Notes: generated by a model not told the origin, from the sequence alone. A DNA stretch of 64,000 nucleotides from Methanogenium sp. (GCA_030595665.1 JAUVCV010000004.1:1-64000), one strand, 5' to 3'. Positions 16,501-24,969 are shown, counted from the first letter of the stretch. Made by a program: numbers and translations.

Positions 16501-18809
16501 ACGTTGATGGAAACCTGGTGGGTGATGACTTCTCAGTGGACAGAACACCGCTTCAGCTAAACAGTGAACCCGTCAGTATTGGAAAGCAGATTTCCTCCGG
16601 GTATAGCTGGGCAGAGTTTTACTATCGGGGAATGATGGATGAACTCTACCTCTTTGGCTCCGTATTAACACCCGATGAGATTTCTTCTCTTGCAGATGCA
16701 TGCACGCCAGCTCCGGAGCAGCCCCCTGGGGTCTCCTTTACGGGTGTGCCGCTTACCGGTGATGCACCATTGAATGCGCAGTTTAATTCAACGGTCAGTG
16801 GGTCTGGACCATTTACCTATCTATGGAATTTCAGTGACGGAAGTACATCGAATGAAGTAAATCCAATGCATCTTTATTCATCTCCAGGGCTGTACACCGT
16901 CTCGCTCACGGTAACGAATTCTGCAGGTTCTACATCTGAAGTAAAAGAACAGTATATTGATGTTACTGGCATGCCTCTTCCGGTTGCCTGGTGGCGGTTT
17001 GATGAGGCGTCAGGGAGCACTGCTGTTGATTCATCAGGGAATAACAATGATGGAACAATAGCGGGATACTCTGTTGATCGCCGTAGTGGTGCGTGCGGCA
17101 CCGGTTTGTATTTCGATGGCAGTTCTACCTGGGTTAGTGTCCCGGATGATAACACGCTCAGTTTCAGTGATTCGTTCACCTTCGCCGGATGGTTTATGCC
17201 GGAAGTGCCAATTACTCATCCGGGTCAGGGATTTGAATATGATACTCAGATTATTGGAAAGGGATATGATTATTACAATATTGACCAGTACTCCAATAAT
17301 TATGAGATCTTCCAACAGGTAGAAAATGGCAGGCTTTCGTTTGAAGCAAACGGGGCTAATGATCGTTTATCTAAACAGGCTTTCATCTCAGATGCCGGTG
17401 GTCTGTCTGTTTCATATGATAACTGGTTCCATCTGGCAGTTGTTGTTGACGGCGGAGTGGGATCAGTCTATGTCGATGGTATCAAAGAGGGAATATTTTC
17501 TGTTGACAGAACTCCGCTTCAGGAAAACAATGAGCCAGTTAGTATTGGCAGGCAGATTGTTTCCGGGTCTTTCTGGGCAGACTTTTACTATAAGGGAATG
17601 ATGGATGAACTCTATCTCTATGGAACGGCGCTCACAGCAGCAGAGGTGAACACCCTCGCAGATGCGTGCACCCCACCCGTGGGAGACCCGCCGGAAGTTT
17701 CCTTCACAGCTGCCCCGGTTACGGGCGATGCACCGCTTGATGTGCAGTTCACGTCAACCGTGACAGGGACCACCCCTTTTACCTATGCATGGACCTTTGG
17801 TGAGGGGACAACCTCGACAGAACAAAATCCGGTGCATATCTATACCAATGTCGGAACGTATGATGTCAGTCTGACGGTGACGAATGCTGTGGGTACGGAT
17901 ACACTTGAAAAAACTGCATATATCGACGTTACTGACGCCACGGTAAGTGCATTTGCTGAATATGTCGTCAATGAAAATGTATTCGTATATGGAAATAAGC
18001 TGGAATTTAAAGGAAATAGTATATTGGGTCCCGGGGCTACGATTCATATCACCGGCAAGGAGCTGAAAACAAATAATCTCAACGGCGGGTCTTCAATTGC
18101 AGTATCCAATATCTATGTGGATGGAAAAATTGAACTTGATGGTGGTAGCGCAGGACTGGGTTCTCCAACGAGTCCGGGTTCAATCTATGTGAATGGCGAG
18201 CTGAAGTTGAAAAAAGGTTCCAGAGATATTTATGGGAATGTTTATGTCAGTAAGAAATGCTATTTGAAGGATCCTGTTATTCATGGAAATGTGTATGTTA
18301 ATGGGGATCTGGAACTTGCTGACACTCCAGACCTGACTCAGGGAACTGCGTTCTATACGGGTGAATTTAAGTATCCAAAAAATATGGATAGTTCGATTCT
18401 GGATAAGTGTGTGAAAGTGGCTGCCGTGCCCGGTTTTGTCATTCCTGATTACAACATGCCGCCGGTAAAAAGTGATGACTTTTACTCATCCGGAGGATAT
18501 GTCCCGGATGGCACCCTTGCAAATAATATCAAAATATTTGCCAAAAAGTATACATCGAAGAAGTGGGTTCCCACTGCACAGAATGTAATCATTGTTGCAG
18601 AAGATGGTGACATAAAACTGACTAAACTGGGTGGCAGTGGAGTTACTGGTGTATTATTTGCTCCAAAAGGGAAGGTTGAGTTTGATGGCGGGTTCTTTGA
18701 AGGAGTAGTCATCGCAAGGGATGGGTTCAAGGTAACAAGCGGTGGGACGACTGTCACCTTCAAAAATATGAACGAATATATCAGCAATCCGGCTGATTAC
18801 CCATTCTGA
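13530..18809 (+). CDS. Giant pilin-anchored adhesin with PKD, PA14 and LamG-like modules
   Basis: The 1,759-residue protein begins with a pilin-type signal (hydrophobic residues about 29-50), so it should be exported and anchored like a type IV pilin. By eye the modules are: PKD at about 170; PKD at 250; PA14-like at 334; PKD at 499; PA14-like at 581; PKD at 742; LamG/concanavalin-like at 824; PKD at 1065; LamG-like at 1148; PKD at 1387. A glycine-rich beta-helix-like tail of about 290 residues starts near 1470. PKD units show WDFGDG motifs and LamG units share AWWRFDEASGSTAVDSSGN. The paired PA14 and LamG units are close duplicates. The ATG at 13530 was chosen because it clears the previous gene; an upstream ATG at 13494 overlaps it. 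Carbohydrate or cell-cell binding is a reasonable inference. Confidence 0.85.
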   Translation: MGRLNIFNPQEDSSFLPAGNNEDASSEMIGSIILIGIFVAAFGIILVMLLSTSSEFIVPAVVIEADVIETDIIAENDTYVLNLRSGDTLKRNETIILVNGIDRTGDFSSDVGGQDWTVWGSGDSLTLDLAENVQPESVQIIYYEYPGGDGILLWDVGTSVTVIPPTGLTPKAAFSANVTSGFTPLSVQFTDLSSNDPYSWEWNFGDGVTSSEKNPVHTYTTPGVYTVQLTASNPDGSGTVVKSAYIHVSDGFTVDFVATPLSGTAPLMVTFTDQTTGTPTSWLWDFGDGATSTQQNPFHTYTAGGSYTVTLVATVGNVTQTEQKSAYINVTSNCIPGLYGTYVDEFNNNYQVPFSGNPTYRVDEIIWFSDYSGGRESIETDWPDATLGKKNRFGVTYEGYLIVPANDTYTFYLTSDDGSVLWLDDVLDSDPVLIDNWGGNGLHAPVEESASVYLTEGRHPIRVKMTEKTGGALLHLEWESAGIPREKIDSFCHIPGGLTVVDFVATPVSGVAPLEAEFTDLSVGNITSWAWDFGDGTNSTEQNPVHTYTVAGEYTVILVVSDGNVSYTEEKTDYIYVTEGCLPGLQGTYYDEYNSQYQIPFSGTPEQRVDLRLWFADSASGEESDEANWPVATIGKADTFSVVYEGNLIVPKDESYTFHLRSDDGSVLWIDNTADTDPVLINNWGLHSAITKSASKFLTKGKHPIRIKMTENHGKAVLHLEWESATIALQPVESFCHGTGTLLNAEFDATPLNGTRPLNVQFTDHSTGTLTSWLWDFGDGSSSILQNPAHIYTNSGQYTVSLTVEDTTTSDTRTKDQYITVSGMPSPVAWWRFDEASGSTAVDSSGNGNDGTIQGGVVDRRAGACGTGLYFNGTTTWVTVPDDATLSFNDSFTFAGWFRPEVPELLPGQGQFRYLTQIIGKGYDYYDLNQHSNNYEIFLKTQNDLLSFEANGDTDASSDQAFTSDASGLPVSYNDWFHLVVVVDGGVGLVYVDGNLVGDDFSVDRTPLQLNSEPVSIGKQISSGYSWAEFYYRGMMDELYLFGSVLTPDEISSLADACTPAPEQPPGVSFTGVPLTGDAPLNAQFNSTVSGSGPFTYLWNFSDGSTSNEVNPMHLYSSPGLYTVSLTVTNSAGSTSEVKEQYIDVTGMPLPVAWWRFDEASGSTAVDSSGNNNDGTIAGYSVDRRSGACGTGLYFDGSSTWVSVPDDNTLSFSDSFTFAGWFMPEVPITHPGQGFEYDTQIIGKGYDYYNIDQYSNNYEIFQQVENGRLSFEANGANDRLSKQAFISDAGGLSVSYDNWFHLAVVVDGGVGSVYVDGIKEGIFSVDRTPLQENNEPVSIGRQIVSGSFWADFYYKGMMDELYLYGTALTAAEVNTLADACTPPVGDPPEVSFTAAPVTGDAPLDVQFTSTVTGTTPFTYAWTFGEGTTSTEQNPVHIYTNVGTYDVSLTVTNAVGTDTLEKTAYIDVTDATVSAFAEYVVNENVFVYGNKLEFKGNSILGPGATIHITGKELKTNNLNGGSSIAVSNIYVDGKIELDGGSAGLGSPTSPGSIYVNGELKLKKGSRDIYGNVYVSKKCYLKDPVIHGNVYVNGDLELADTPDLTQGTAFYTGEFKYPKNMDSSILDKCVKVAAVPGFVIPDYNMPPVKSDDFYSSGGYVPDGTLANNIKIFAKKYTSKKWVPTAQNVIIVAEDGDIKLTKLGGSGVTGVLFAPKGKVEFDGGFFEGVVIARDGFKVTSGGTTVTFKNMNEYISNPADYPF

Positions 18810-18863
18810 TTTTTCACTGTCAACCGGAAGTAAAAAATATATCTGGATTCTGTATGCAGACAG

Positions 18864-18887
18864 GGGGTGCACGCCCTGGAGCACCCC
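18864..18887 (+). terminator. Hairpin after the adhesin gene
   Basis: GGGGTGC at 18864-18870 pairs perfectly with GCACCCC at 18881-18887 around a 10-base loop, about 55 bases after the adhesin stop. No strong T run follows, so termination is only likely, not shown. The rest of the space to the next gene is unremarkable. Confidence 0.4.
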
Positions 18888-19026
18888 TCTTCACTATCTG
18901 TGTCTATACCTGAAGATTTGACAGTATGATGCCCTGTCCTGAATATGATATGATTTGGTTTGTGAGCCCTGAAGAAAATTGAATTGTATTTTTTCGGGGT
19001 GGTGCTGAAGCATAAAAAAAGAGAAT

Positions 19027-19461
19027 TTATCGTCTTTTATTAGATTTTTTCTTTGACTTTGACTTCGATTTAGAAATTTTCCCCATTGAATGAATATCAA
19101 CCATATAGCGGTCATCACTACCCATCCGTATAACAAGTTCATCACTTTCAGCGAGTTTTTCTAAATTGATTTCATAAGAACCAGGGTTGATGACCGTGAT
19201 ACTTTCGATTCTGTCATACATCTCCACCTGGTTGGAAGTATGGGCGGTTTCTGGTCTTTTTTTATCTTCCTTTATCTCCAGAAACTGTTCTTTTGTCTCT
19301 TCTGCGATCTGCTTTATGCTTTTTTCCTCAAGCACATCCTTGTGCATATCCTGTGGGCTGATGAAGAGAAATTTTTTGCCGCCACAGCTGGGACACCCCT
19401 TGAGGATAACATTTGATCCGTCTTCGAATTCCCGTCCGCATTGTGTGCACTTATGTGCCAT
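19027..19461 (-). CDS. Zn-ribbon protein of the archaeal GTPase/DUF2073 trio
   Basis: This is a 144-residue protein. The N-terminal zinc ribbon uses Cys5, Cys8, Cys23 and Cys26 (CTQC ... CPSC). A charged middle with many Lys and Glu residues may form a coiled coil. A short beta-like domain around residues 85-125 follows, and the C-terminal tail is almost purely basic (SKSKSKSKKKSNKRR). The same three-gene order (GTPase, DUF2073, Zn-ribbon) is conserved in many Euryarchaeota. I recall databases labelling the small partners OapB/ArvB and OapC/ArvC, without a demonstrated function. The basic tail suggests contact with nucleic acid or membrane. It follows the DUF2073 gene by six bases. Confidence 0.75.
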   Translation of the reverse strand: MAHKCTQCGREFEDGSNVILKGCPSCGGKKFLFISPQDMHKDVLEEKSIKQIAEETKEQFLEIKEDKKRPETAHTSNQVEMYDRIESITVINPGSYEINLEKLAESDELVIRMGSDDRYMVDIHSMGKISKSKSKSKKKSNKRR

Positions 19462-19467
19462 CGTACT

Positions 19468-19848
19468 TCACCGTGATGATACCCAGGCGCTTATGAGGTC
19501 TTTGTCCTTCTTTATTGTTTTCATCTGGTTTGCAGGACCGATGACCGTCATGCGTGTCGCTGACACTTTTTTCCCGAAGAGTTTTCCAAAGAGGCCCCCT
19601 CCTGATGAAGAAGCATCCTTTGCTGCATAGGTCTCCATCTCAATCCCGGAAAATCCGTCAGGTGTAATCTTCTGCATGGTCAATTCTATCAGTCCGCTCT
19701 GTTCATCCGGTGTAAGCCCTTTTTCCAGAACAACAATGTTTCCTTCCATGACATCATCAATAATCAGACGTATCTTCTCCATTTTTGTCATTCTTTCAAG
19801 CCTGTCTGCAGAAATCAAGTCTATCTGAACTCCCTGTATCATCTGCAA
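19468..19848 (-). CDS. DUF2073 family protein
   Basis: This 126-residue archaeal protein has the DUF2073 pattern: MxGVQIDLIS near the start, a KIRLIIDDVMEGNIVVLEKGL core and a FSGIEMETY strand. A glycine/serine-rich linker with GGLFGKLFGKK follows, and then a TVIGPANQM segment. The short GLFGKLFG stretch is amphipathic and could touch membrane. It begins immediately after the GTPase gene (the GTPase ends at 19849 on this strand), so the two are translationally coupled. The family has no established function. Its fixed linkage to the GTPase suggests a regulator or effector of that GTPase, which is inference. Confidence 0.78.
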   Translation of the reverse strand: MQMIQGVQIDLISADRLERMTKMEKIRLIIDDVMEGNIVVLEKGLTPDEQSGLIELTMQKITPDGFSGIEMETYAAKDASSSGGGLFGKLFGKKVSATRMTVIGPANQMKTIKKDKDLISAWVSSR

Positions 19849-20490
19849 TCACCCGAAATATTCGAGCATCTTTTCATAGAGCTCTTCCATGTTGTTTCCT
19901 TCAAGACCAGATACCGGAATCACCGGGTGCTGGGGGAATGCCTTTCTGATTGCAGAAGCTGACGCATCCGGCAGATCAATTTTATTTGCGACAATGATTA
20001 CCGGTAAATCCCTGCTCTCAATGATGCCAACCAGCATGATATTTACCTGGGTGAACGGGTCGAGTGTTGCGTCAAGCATATAGATGACGCCATCTATATC
20101 CTCACGAAGCCAGTGCATTGCTTCAGCAACTCCCTCTGTAGCTTCACGGGCACGTTTTATTGCATCATCCTTTTCCATTCCATATTCAATGAATTCCTGG
20201 TAATCGATTTTTGTTGTCACACCTGGTGTATCCACAATATCAATTGTTACCGTGTTTCCATTCTGGTTTGAGATAGTGATGCCTTCTTTGCGCCGTGCAC
20301 GTCTGGTTTCATGGGGTATTTCACTAACAGGTCCCAATGCATCTCCTGTCCAGTCCCGTACTATCCGGTTTGACAGCGTTGTTTTTCCGGCGTTAGGGGG
20401 GCCGTATATACCTATTCGTGACTGACGCTTCTTAAAAAATGCATTTAAAAATTTTGAAAGTCTTTTTCTTGTTCGTATAAAAAAATTCAT
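19849..20490 (-). CDS. Era/Obg-like small GTPase
   Basis: A 213-residue TRAFAC-class GTPase. The basic N-terminal 28 residues precede the P-loop GPPNAGKT (30-37). The G3 motif is DTPG (87-90) and the G4 motif is NKID (169-172). A switch region with ETRRARRKEG lies between. It has no KH domain, so it is not a true Era, and no transmembrane segment. Its partners are the DUF2073 and Zn-ribbon genes directly downstream. The 205-base gap upstream is shared with the divergent CBS genes and has a GGAGGG ribosome binding site just ahead of this gene. A role in membrane or ribosome processes is possible but unproven. Confidence 0.85.
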   Translation of the reverse strand: MNFFIRTRKRLSKFLNAFFKKRQSRIGIYGPPNAGKTTLSNRIVRDWTGDALGPVSEIPHETRRARRKEGITISNQNGNTVTIDIVDTPGVTTKIDYQEFIEYGMEKDDAIKRAREATEGVAEAMHWLREDIDGVIYMLDATLDPFTQVNIMLVGIIESRDLPVIIVANKIDLPDASASAIRKAFPQHPVIPVSGLEGNNMEELYEKMLEYFG

Positions 20491-20695
20491 AATTCCCTCC
20501 TGAAAGCAGATTACCCTATTCAGATATCTGTTTTCCCTGATAATATAGATTTATTCTTGCACGTGGGAAATTAAAAGGAATTATCTGGTCATCATGGCTG
20601 AGATGTGCATATTCAGTATTCTTTTATACGAATACGGCACAATAGCCCATTATACTACTTCTGCTTTATTTTAATGCAGAAAAAAGGTGATCTGA

Positions 20696-21262
20696 GTGAG
20701 TGATAACAGGATGAACCAAATGCGGTTTGAAACACGTATCCTTCTCAAAGAAGTGATCCGGTTTCGCCCCACAACAATAGACTCGGGATCAACGGTTGCA
20801 CATGCCGCTGAGAAGATGTGTCGTGATGAAGTTGGCAGTTGTATTGTGCTGAAGAAAAACGCACCTGTCGGTATCGTTACAGAACAGGATATCAATTGTA
20901 AGGTTGTTGCAAAGAACAGAGTGCCGGGTGACGTGTTTATTCATGAAGTGATGAGCACACCACTGATTACCATAGGCCTTGATAAAACCGTCGAGGATGC
21001 TGCCAATATCATGATGAAGAATAAAGTCCGGAGAATTCCTGTTGTAGAGAATTCACGGGTTGTTGGTATGGTTACCGTACGTGATATTCTGGCGGTATCA
21101 AACCAAATGAATGGCATAATGTCCAATCTCATAGAAATAAACCGTCTCGATGAGTTTGTTGACGGAATCTGTGATGAATGTGGCTGCATGTCAGATAACC
21201 TGACGAATGTTGACGGAAACATGGTCTGCCCCGGATGTCGTGGAGAAGACGATCCATTATGA
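20696..21262 (+). CDS. CBS-pair protein with C-terminal zinc ribbon
   Basis: This 188-residue protein has two CBS motifs (about residues 15-75 and 82-137) that would form one Bateman module for adenosyl ligands such as AMP, ATP or S-adenosylmethionine. A C-terminal zinc ribbon with CDECGC ... CPGC (about 160-183) follows. The start is GTG at 20696, supported by AGGTGAT eight bases upstream; an ATG five codons later is the alternative. It is the first of four adjacent CBS genes and overlaps the next by ATGA. The zinc ribbon suggests contact with nucleic acid or protein. The ligand and target are unknown. Confidence 0.82.
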   Translation: MSDNRMNQMRFETRILLKEVIRFRPTTIDSGSTVAHAAEKMCRDEVGSCIVLKKNAPVGIVTEQDINCKVVAKNRVPGDVFIHEVMSTPLITIGLDKTVEDAANIMMKNKVRRIPVVENSRVVGMVTVRDILAVSNQMNGIMSNLIEINRLDEFVDGICDECGCMSDNLTNVDGNMVCPGCRGEDDPL

Positions 21263-22059
21263 TGGTCGTATCCGACCTGATGCGTGAAATACCTGAGTTG
21301 TATCCGGATGATCTGGTTACAAAGGCGAGAAAGTATCTTCGTGAGGATTCATTCAGAGAAATCTTTGTCAAAAACAGAGAGGGAAATCTGGTCGGATATG
21401 TTGACCTTTCGGATGCGATTCTTGTAAATGATACTAAATCAAATCTGGAGGTCCGGACATTTCTCCGCGATGCACCGTTTGTGCATTCTGAGGATTCGAT
21501 AGAAGAAGCCCTTCTGCAGATCAGGGACGCGCAGACAGACAGTGCGGCGGTCTGCTCTGATACAGGAGAACTGATAGGGGCAGTGCAACTGGCTGCACTC
21601 TTCCCGGTTATCATGTCACGGCAACAACCTGAAGGACTGGTAAGTGAGTATATGACTGAACAGGTGGTTACATGCAATCCGGATGACCCGTTGCATGCCG
21701 TCTATTCAACAATAACGGAGAGTGGGTTTGATGCACTTCCTGTTGAGGAGGGAGGTTCTATTCTGGGAATGATCTCCAGAAAAGATCTGATCACTCATGG
21801 ACACATACGCCGCTCAATTGAAGCAAAGCATAAAACGCCGGTCGAATATGTCATGGTCACCCCTGCCATTATCACCTTCAGAAATGATACAATAGGGGAT
21901 GCAGCACAGGCAATGATGCGGTATGATGTCAGCCGTCTTCCGGTTATTGAATCGGATGGACAGATAGCTGGTATCATATCCCGTCAGGATATTCTAAGTG
22001 CTCTTGAATTACCGGGAGTTGTACATGCGCAGAAATCAGAAAAATACGAAACCAGCTGA
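21259..22059 (+). CDS. Four-CBS-domain protein
   Basis: The 267-residue protein consists essentially of four consecutive CBS motifs. They end in VGYVDLSDAI, IGAVQLAALF, LGMISRKDLI and AGIISRQDIL, each about 65 residues apart. The first two are more diverged than the last two. There is no additional catalytic or DNA-binding domain. The ATG at 21259 overlaps the stop of the preceding gene (ATGA); an upstream frame extension was rejected on this basis. It would form two Bateman modules and probably dimerises into a disc. Position in a four-gene CBS operon suggests joint sensing of cellular energy or S-adenosylmethionine status (inference). Confidence 0.82.
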   Translation: MMVVSDLMREIPELYPDDLVTKARKYLREDSFREIFVKNREGNLVGYVDLSDAILVNDTKSNLEVRTFLRDAPFVHSEDSIEEALLQIRDAQTDSAAVCSDTGELIGAVQLAALFPVIMSRQQPEGLVSEYMTEQVVTCNPDDPLHAVYSTITESGFDALPVEEGGSILGMISRKDLITHGHIRRSIEAKHKTPVEYVMVTPAIITFRNDTIGDAAQAMMRYDVSRLPVIESDGQIAGIISRQDILSALELPGVVHAQKSEKYETS

Positions 22060-22969
22060 TGAAATGAGGACAAATCCTGGAAAGATGAATGGACACCCGG
22101 TAGAATTTTCAACCAATAAGCCGGGGCACTCTTCAGAAATTCTGGCTATTGGAACCAGTGATGTTTATTCTGTTCCCCAGACGATGCAGATTATCAAGGC
22201 CGTCACGGCCATGAGTACAAAAGGATTTCGCCGGTTGCCGGTTACCGACCCGGGTACAGGAATGCTGCGGGGTCTTGTTACTGCAGGTGATGTGGTCAAC
22301 CTTATGGGCGGGGGATCAAAATATAACCTTGTCAGGGTCAAACATCAGGGACAGATTCTTTCAGCAATCAATGAACCGGTAAAGGAGATAATGTCAACAA
22401 AACTTGAGACGGTTCATCCCGGTGATGAACTTCCCGCCGTTGTTGACAGAATTGTAACAACCAGATTCGGCGGCCTTCCTATTGTCAATGGAGATAACAG
22501 GCTGCTGGGAATAATCACTGAGCGCGATGTATTGCAGGTCCTTACATCGTATAAAAGTGCAAGTCTTGTTGAAGATGTGATGACGACATCGCCGCATGTC
22601 ATCACGCCTGATGAAACAATTCAGGGTGCAGGTAAAGAGATGACAGAGCGGCATTTCAGACGCTTGCCTGTTGTCAGTAATGATGTGCTCTTTGGCATCG
22701 TGACGGCAATGGATATTATGAAATATGTCGGGGATGGTACTATCTTTGAGAAGATGACCACTGGTTCAACAGATGATGTTCTCGGAATTTCGGTGCGCTC
22801 TCTGATTAAAGGGGATCTTATGACAACAAATCCAACCGTTAATGTTGGTGATGTGGCACGATTTATGCTTTCAAAAGGTGTTGGTGCCCTGCCGGTTATA
22901 GAAGATTCTCATCTGGTTGGCATAATTACAGAATATGATCTTGTCCGGGCTCTTCAGAATGAGCTGTGA
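22025..22969 (+). CDS. Four-CBS-domain protein
   Basis: This is a 314-residue protein with a polar N-terminal extension of about 35 residues, followed by four CBS motifs. They end in RGLVTAGDVV, LGIITERDVL, FGIVTAMDIM and VGIITEYDLV. The start is uncertain. The ATG at 22025 has GGGAG nine bases upstream but overlaps the previous gene by 35 bases. An ATG at 22085 would give a cleaner boundary. No catalytic domain is attached. The ITERDVL and ITEYDLV motifs are the clearest CBS signatures of the cluster. It is co-transcribed with the two CBS genes upstream; hairpins follow it. Confidence 0.82.
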   Translation: MRRNQKNTKPADEMRTNPGKMNGHPVEFSTNKPGHSSEILAIGTSDVYSVPQTMQIIKAVTAMSTKGFRRLPVTDPGTGMLRGLVTAGDVVNLMGGGSKYNLVRVKHQGQILSAINEPVKEIMSTKLETVHPGDELPAVVDRIVTTRFGGLPIVNGDNRLLGIITERDVLQVLTSYKSASLVEDVMTTSPHVITPDETIQGAGKEMTERHFRRLPVVSNDVLFGIVTAMDIMKYVGDGTIFEKMTTGSTDDVLGISVRSLIKGDLMTTNPTVNVGDVARFMLSKGVGALPVIEDSHLVGIITEYDLVRALQNEL

Positions 22970-23006
22970 TGTTGTTACATTCGGTAAGTAAATCAGGATT
23001 GGTATC

Positions 23007-23070
23007 AAAAAGCACGTAATTGCATTGGTGCTTTTTCGGCATTCTCCCTCTGTGGAACAAGGAGGATGCC
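23007..23070 (+). terminator. Two adjacent hairpins between CBS genes
   Basis: AAAAAGCAC (23007-23015) pairs with GTGCTTTTT (23028-23036), which ends in a T run like a terminator. Directly after it, GGCATTCTCC (23038-23047) pairs with GGAGGATGCC (23061-23070) with one G-T wobble. Together they separate the first three CBS genes from the fourth. A termination or processing site is likely. Confidence 0.5.
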
Positions 23071-23158
23071 TGATGAACAGATCGGTGAACATTAACCTTT
23101 ATGTCCTGTATGATGAAACAGGATTTTTGAATAGGATATGTATCCAGGAAGTGGCATA

Positions 23159-23935
23159 ATGAGTCAGGAAATATTAGTCAAAGATGTGATGTCCAAGTCG
23201 ATTACCATTGCTAAATCTGCTCTGATTACCGAAGCGCTTGATAAAATGCTTGCAGATGGCGTGGATCCACTGATCGTTACAAATAATGGATCCGTTGTCG
23301 GAACAATATCCAGAGCAGCTATTGCTGAAACCCTTGGTAGCAAGAAAACGTCCACTCTGGCACCTACGCAGATTCATGTAGCAAACCGAACTGATGAAAA
23401 TTTCACATCAGTCTACGTGGATGAAGAGGCAGATATACTAATTCCGCTTCTCCAGGAATATAAATTGGCTGTTGTGCTCGATAGCGAGCATAAACTCGTT
23501 GGGAAGGTTGATGCAACTGATATTCTTAAGGTGATGGTACCGGATACCCCAACAAAGAATCTGATTCAGAAAGCATCGGTAATTGGTCCGGATGAGAGAG
23601 TCATTCATCTTCGCAGGCGTATGCTTGATGAAAATGTAAATAAATTCATTGTTATGGATAATGGCACCATCATCGGTATTGTTACCGAAACGGATATGGC
23701 GCGGGCAATGCGTGATTTCCGGATGCGTGTTGACGGGAAACATCAGGACAACCAGATAAAAAATATCTTTGTAAGGGATATTATGACGGCTCCTGCCCTC
23801 TCGCTTGAAGAAACTTCAGCAGTCTCTGAGTTTGCTGAACTGATTGGAAGGAAAGGGATCAGTTCAGTTCCTGTCACAAAAGATGGAAAACTCATGGGAA
23901 TTATCACTAAGGATTCAATGCTTATCGCATTGTAA
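23159..23935 (+). CDS. Four-CBS-domain protein, separate unit
   Basis: A 258-residue protein of four CBS motifs. It starts at MSQEILVKDVMSKS, with further motifs around LVGKVDATDIL, IGIVTETDMA and MGIITKDSML. The ATG at 23159 was chosen because AGGAAGTGG lies about ten bases ahead; an ATG seven codons upstream has a poor binding site. It is separated from the first three CBS genes by 190 bases with two hairpins, so it likely has its own promoter. A short AT-rich gap and deoxyhypusine synthase follow. The ligand is unknown. Confidence 0.82.
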   Translation: MSQEILVKDVMSKSITIAKSALITEALDKMLADGVDPLIVTNNGSVVGTISRAAIAETLGSKKTSTLAPTQIHVANRTDENFTSVYVDEEADILIPLLQEYKLAVVLDSEHKLVGKVDATDILKVMVPDTPTKNLIQKASVIGPDERVIHLRRRMLDENVNKFIVMDNGTIIGIVTETDMARAMRDFRMRVDGKHQDNQIKNIFVRDIMTAPALSLEETSAVSEFAELIGRKGISSVPVTKDGKLMGIITKDSMLIAL

Positions 23936-23997
23936 ATCTACCCTTTTTTTGAATTGGATGGTATTATATTTTCTCAGCACAATCCATTAATGCAATT

Positions 23998-24969
23998 ATG
24001 AAACCGATTACTCCTGTACTGCCTGTGCGCGAAATCGACAAACTTCTGTTGAGCATGGCAAATAGTGGATTTCAGGGGAGAAAACTGGGTGAATCTCTGA
24101 ATGTCTGGAAAAGTATGATCGAAGATCCCGACTGCACAATATTATTGGGCCTTTCTGGTGCAATGATTCCCGCAGGCATGCGGGCATGTCTTTCTGAACT
24201 TGTTGAACGCCGATATGTGGATGTAATTGTCTCAACAGGTGCGAATATTTTTCACGACATTTGTGAACATCAGGGTGTACATCATTATCGTGGGCATCAC
24301 CAGGTGGATGATGTAGAGTTATTCAATAAAGGAATTGACAGGATTTATGATGTTTTTGCGTACGAAGGTGAATTCAGGGATGTTGACCGGTTAATTGCAG
24401 AGTATGCCCATTCAATATCGCCATATTCCGGTTCATCCCGTGACTTCATCAAAAAACTGACAGGGCATTTACAGGAAAGGTGGCCTTCGGGAAGGTCTCT
24501 CGTTTCTGCATGTGCAGATGCAGGAGTGCCTGTTTTTATTCCTGCATTGTCAGATTCATCAATTGGAATTGCTCTGTTAATGGCACGGAGGGAGGGCGCT
24601 GACATAAATATTGACCAACTGGCGGATGCAGATGAAATAACACAGATTGTGGAAAAGTCTCAGAAAACCGGTGTGATTTATGTTGGGGGTGGTGTGCCTA
24701 AAAATTTTATTCAACAGACGCAGGTCATTGCTTCAATTCATAATAACGACTGCGGGGGTCATGCGTATGCCATCCAGTATACAACAGATGCTCCTCACTG
24801 GGGTGGTCTTTCCGGCTGCACCTTTGAGGAAGCTGTCAGCTGGGGAAAGGAATCTGTGAACTCTACTCAGGCACAGGTGTTTTGTGATGCGACAATTGCG
24901 CTGCCTCTTGTGGTTTCCGGGTTAAAAGGTCTGAATTTGGAAAGAATGGCGTCGCCCAATCGGTTTTAA
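23998..24969 (+). CDS. dys: Deoxyhypusine synthase
   Basis: The enzyme transfers the aminobutyl group of spermidine to a lysine of translation factor aIF5A, using NAD. The product is 323 residues, normal for archaeal forms. Signature segments are GLSGAMIPAGMR, VSTGANIFHD, the HHYRGHH region and YVGGGVPKNF, which contains the catalytic Lys235. A C-terminal GGLSGCTFEEAVSWGK also fits the family. No Shine-Dalgarno sequence is evident, so the mRNA may be leaderless. aIF5A itself is not in this window. Confidence 0.93.
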   Translation: MKPITPVLPVREIDKLLLSMANSGFQGRKLGESLNVWKSMIEDPDCTILLGLSGAMIPAGMRACLSELVERRYVDVIVSTGANIFHDICEHQGVHHYRGHHQVDDVELFNKGIDRIYDVFAYEGEFRDVDRLIAEYAHSISPYSGSSRDFIKKLTGHLQERWPSGRSLVSACADAGVPVFIPALSDSSIGIALLMARREGADINIDQLADADEITQIVEKSQKTGVIYVGGGVPKNFIQQTQVIASIHNNDCGGHAYAIQYTTDAPHWGGLSGCTFEEAVSWGKESVNSTQAQVFCDATIALPLVVSGLKGLNLERMASPNRF

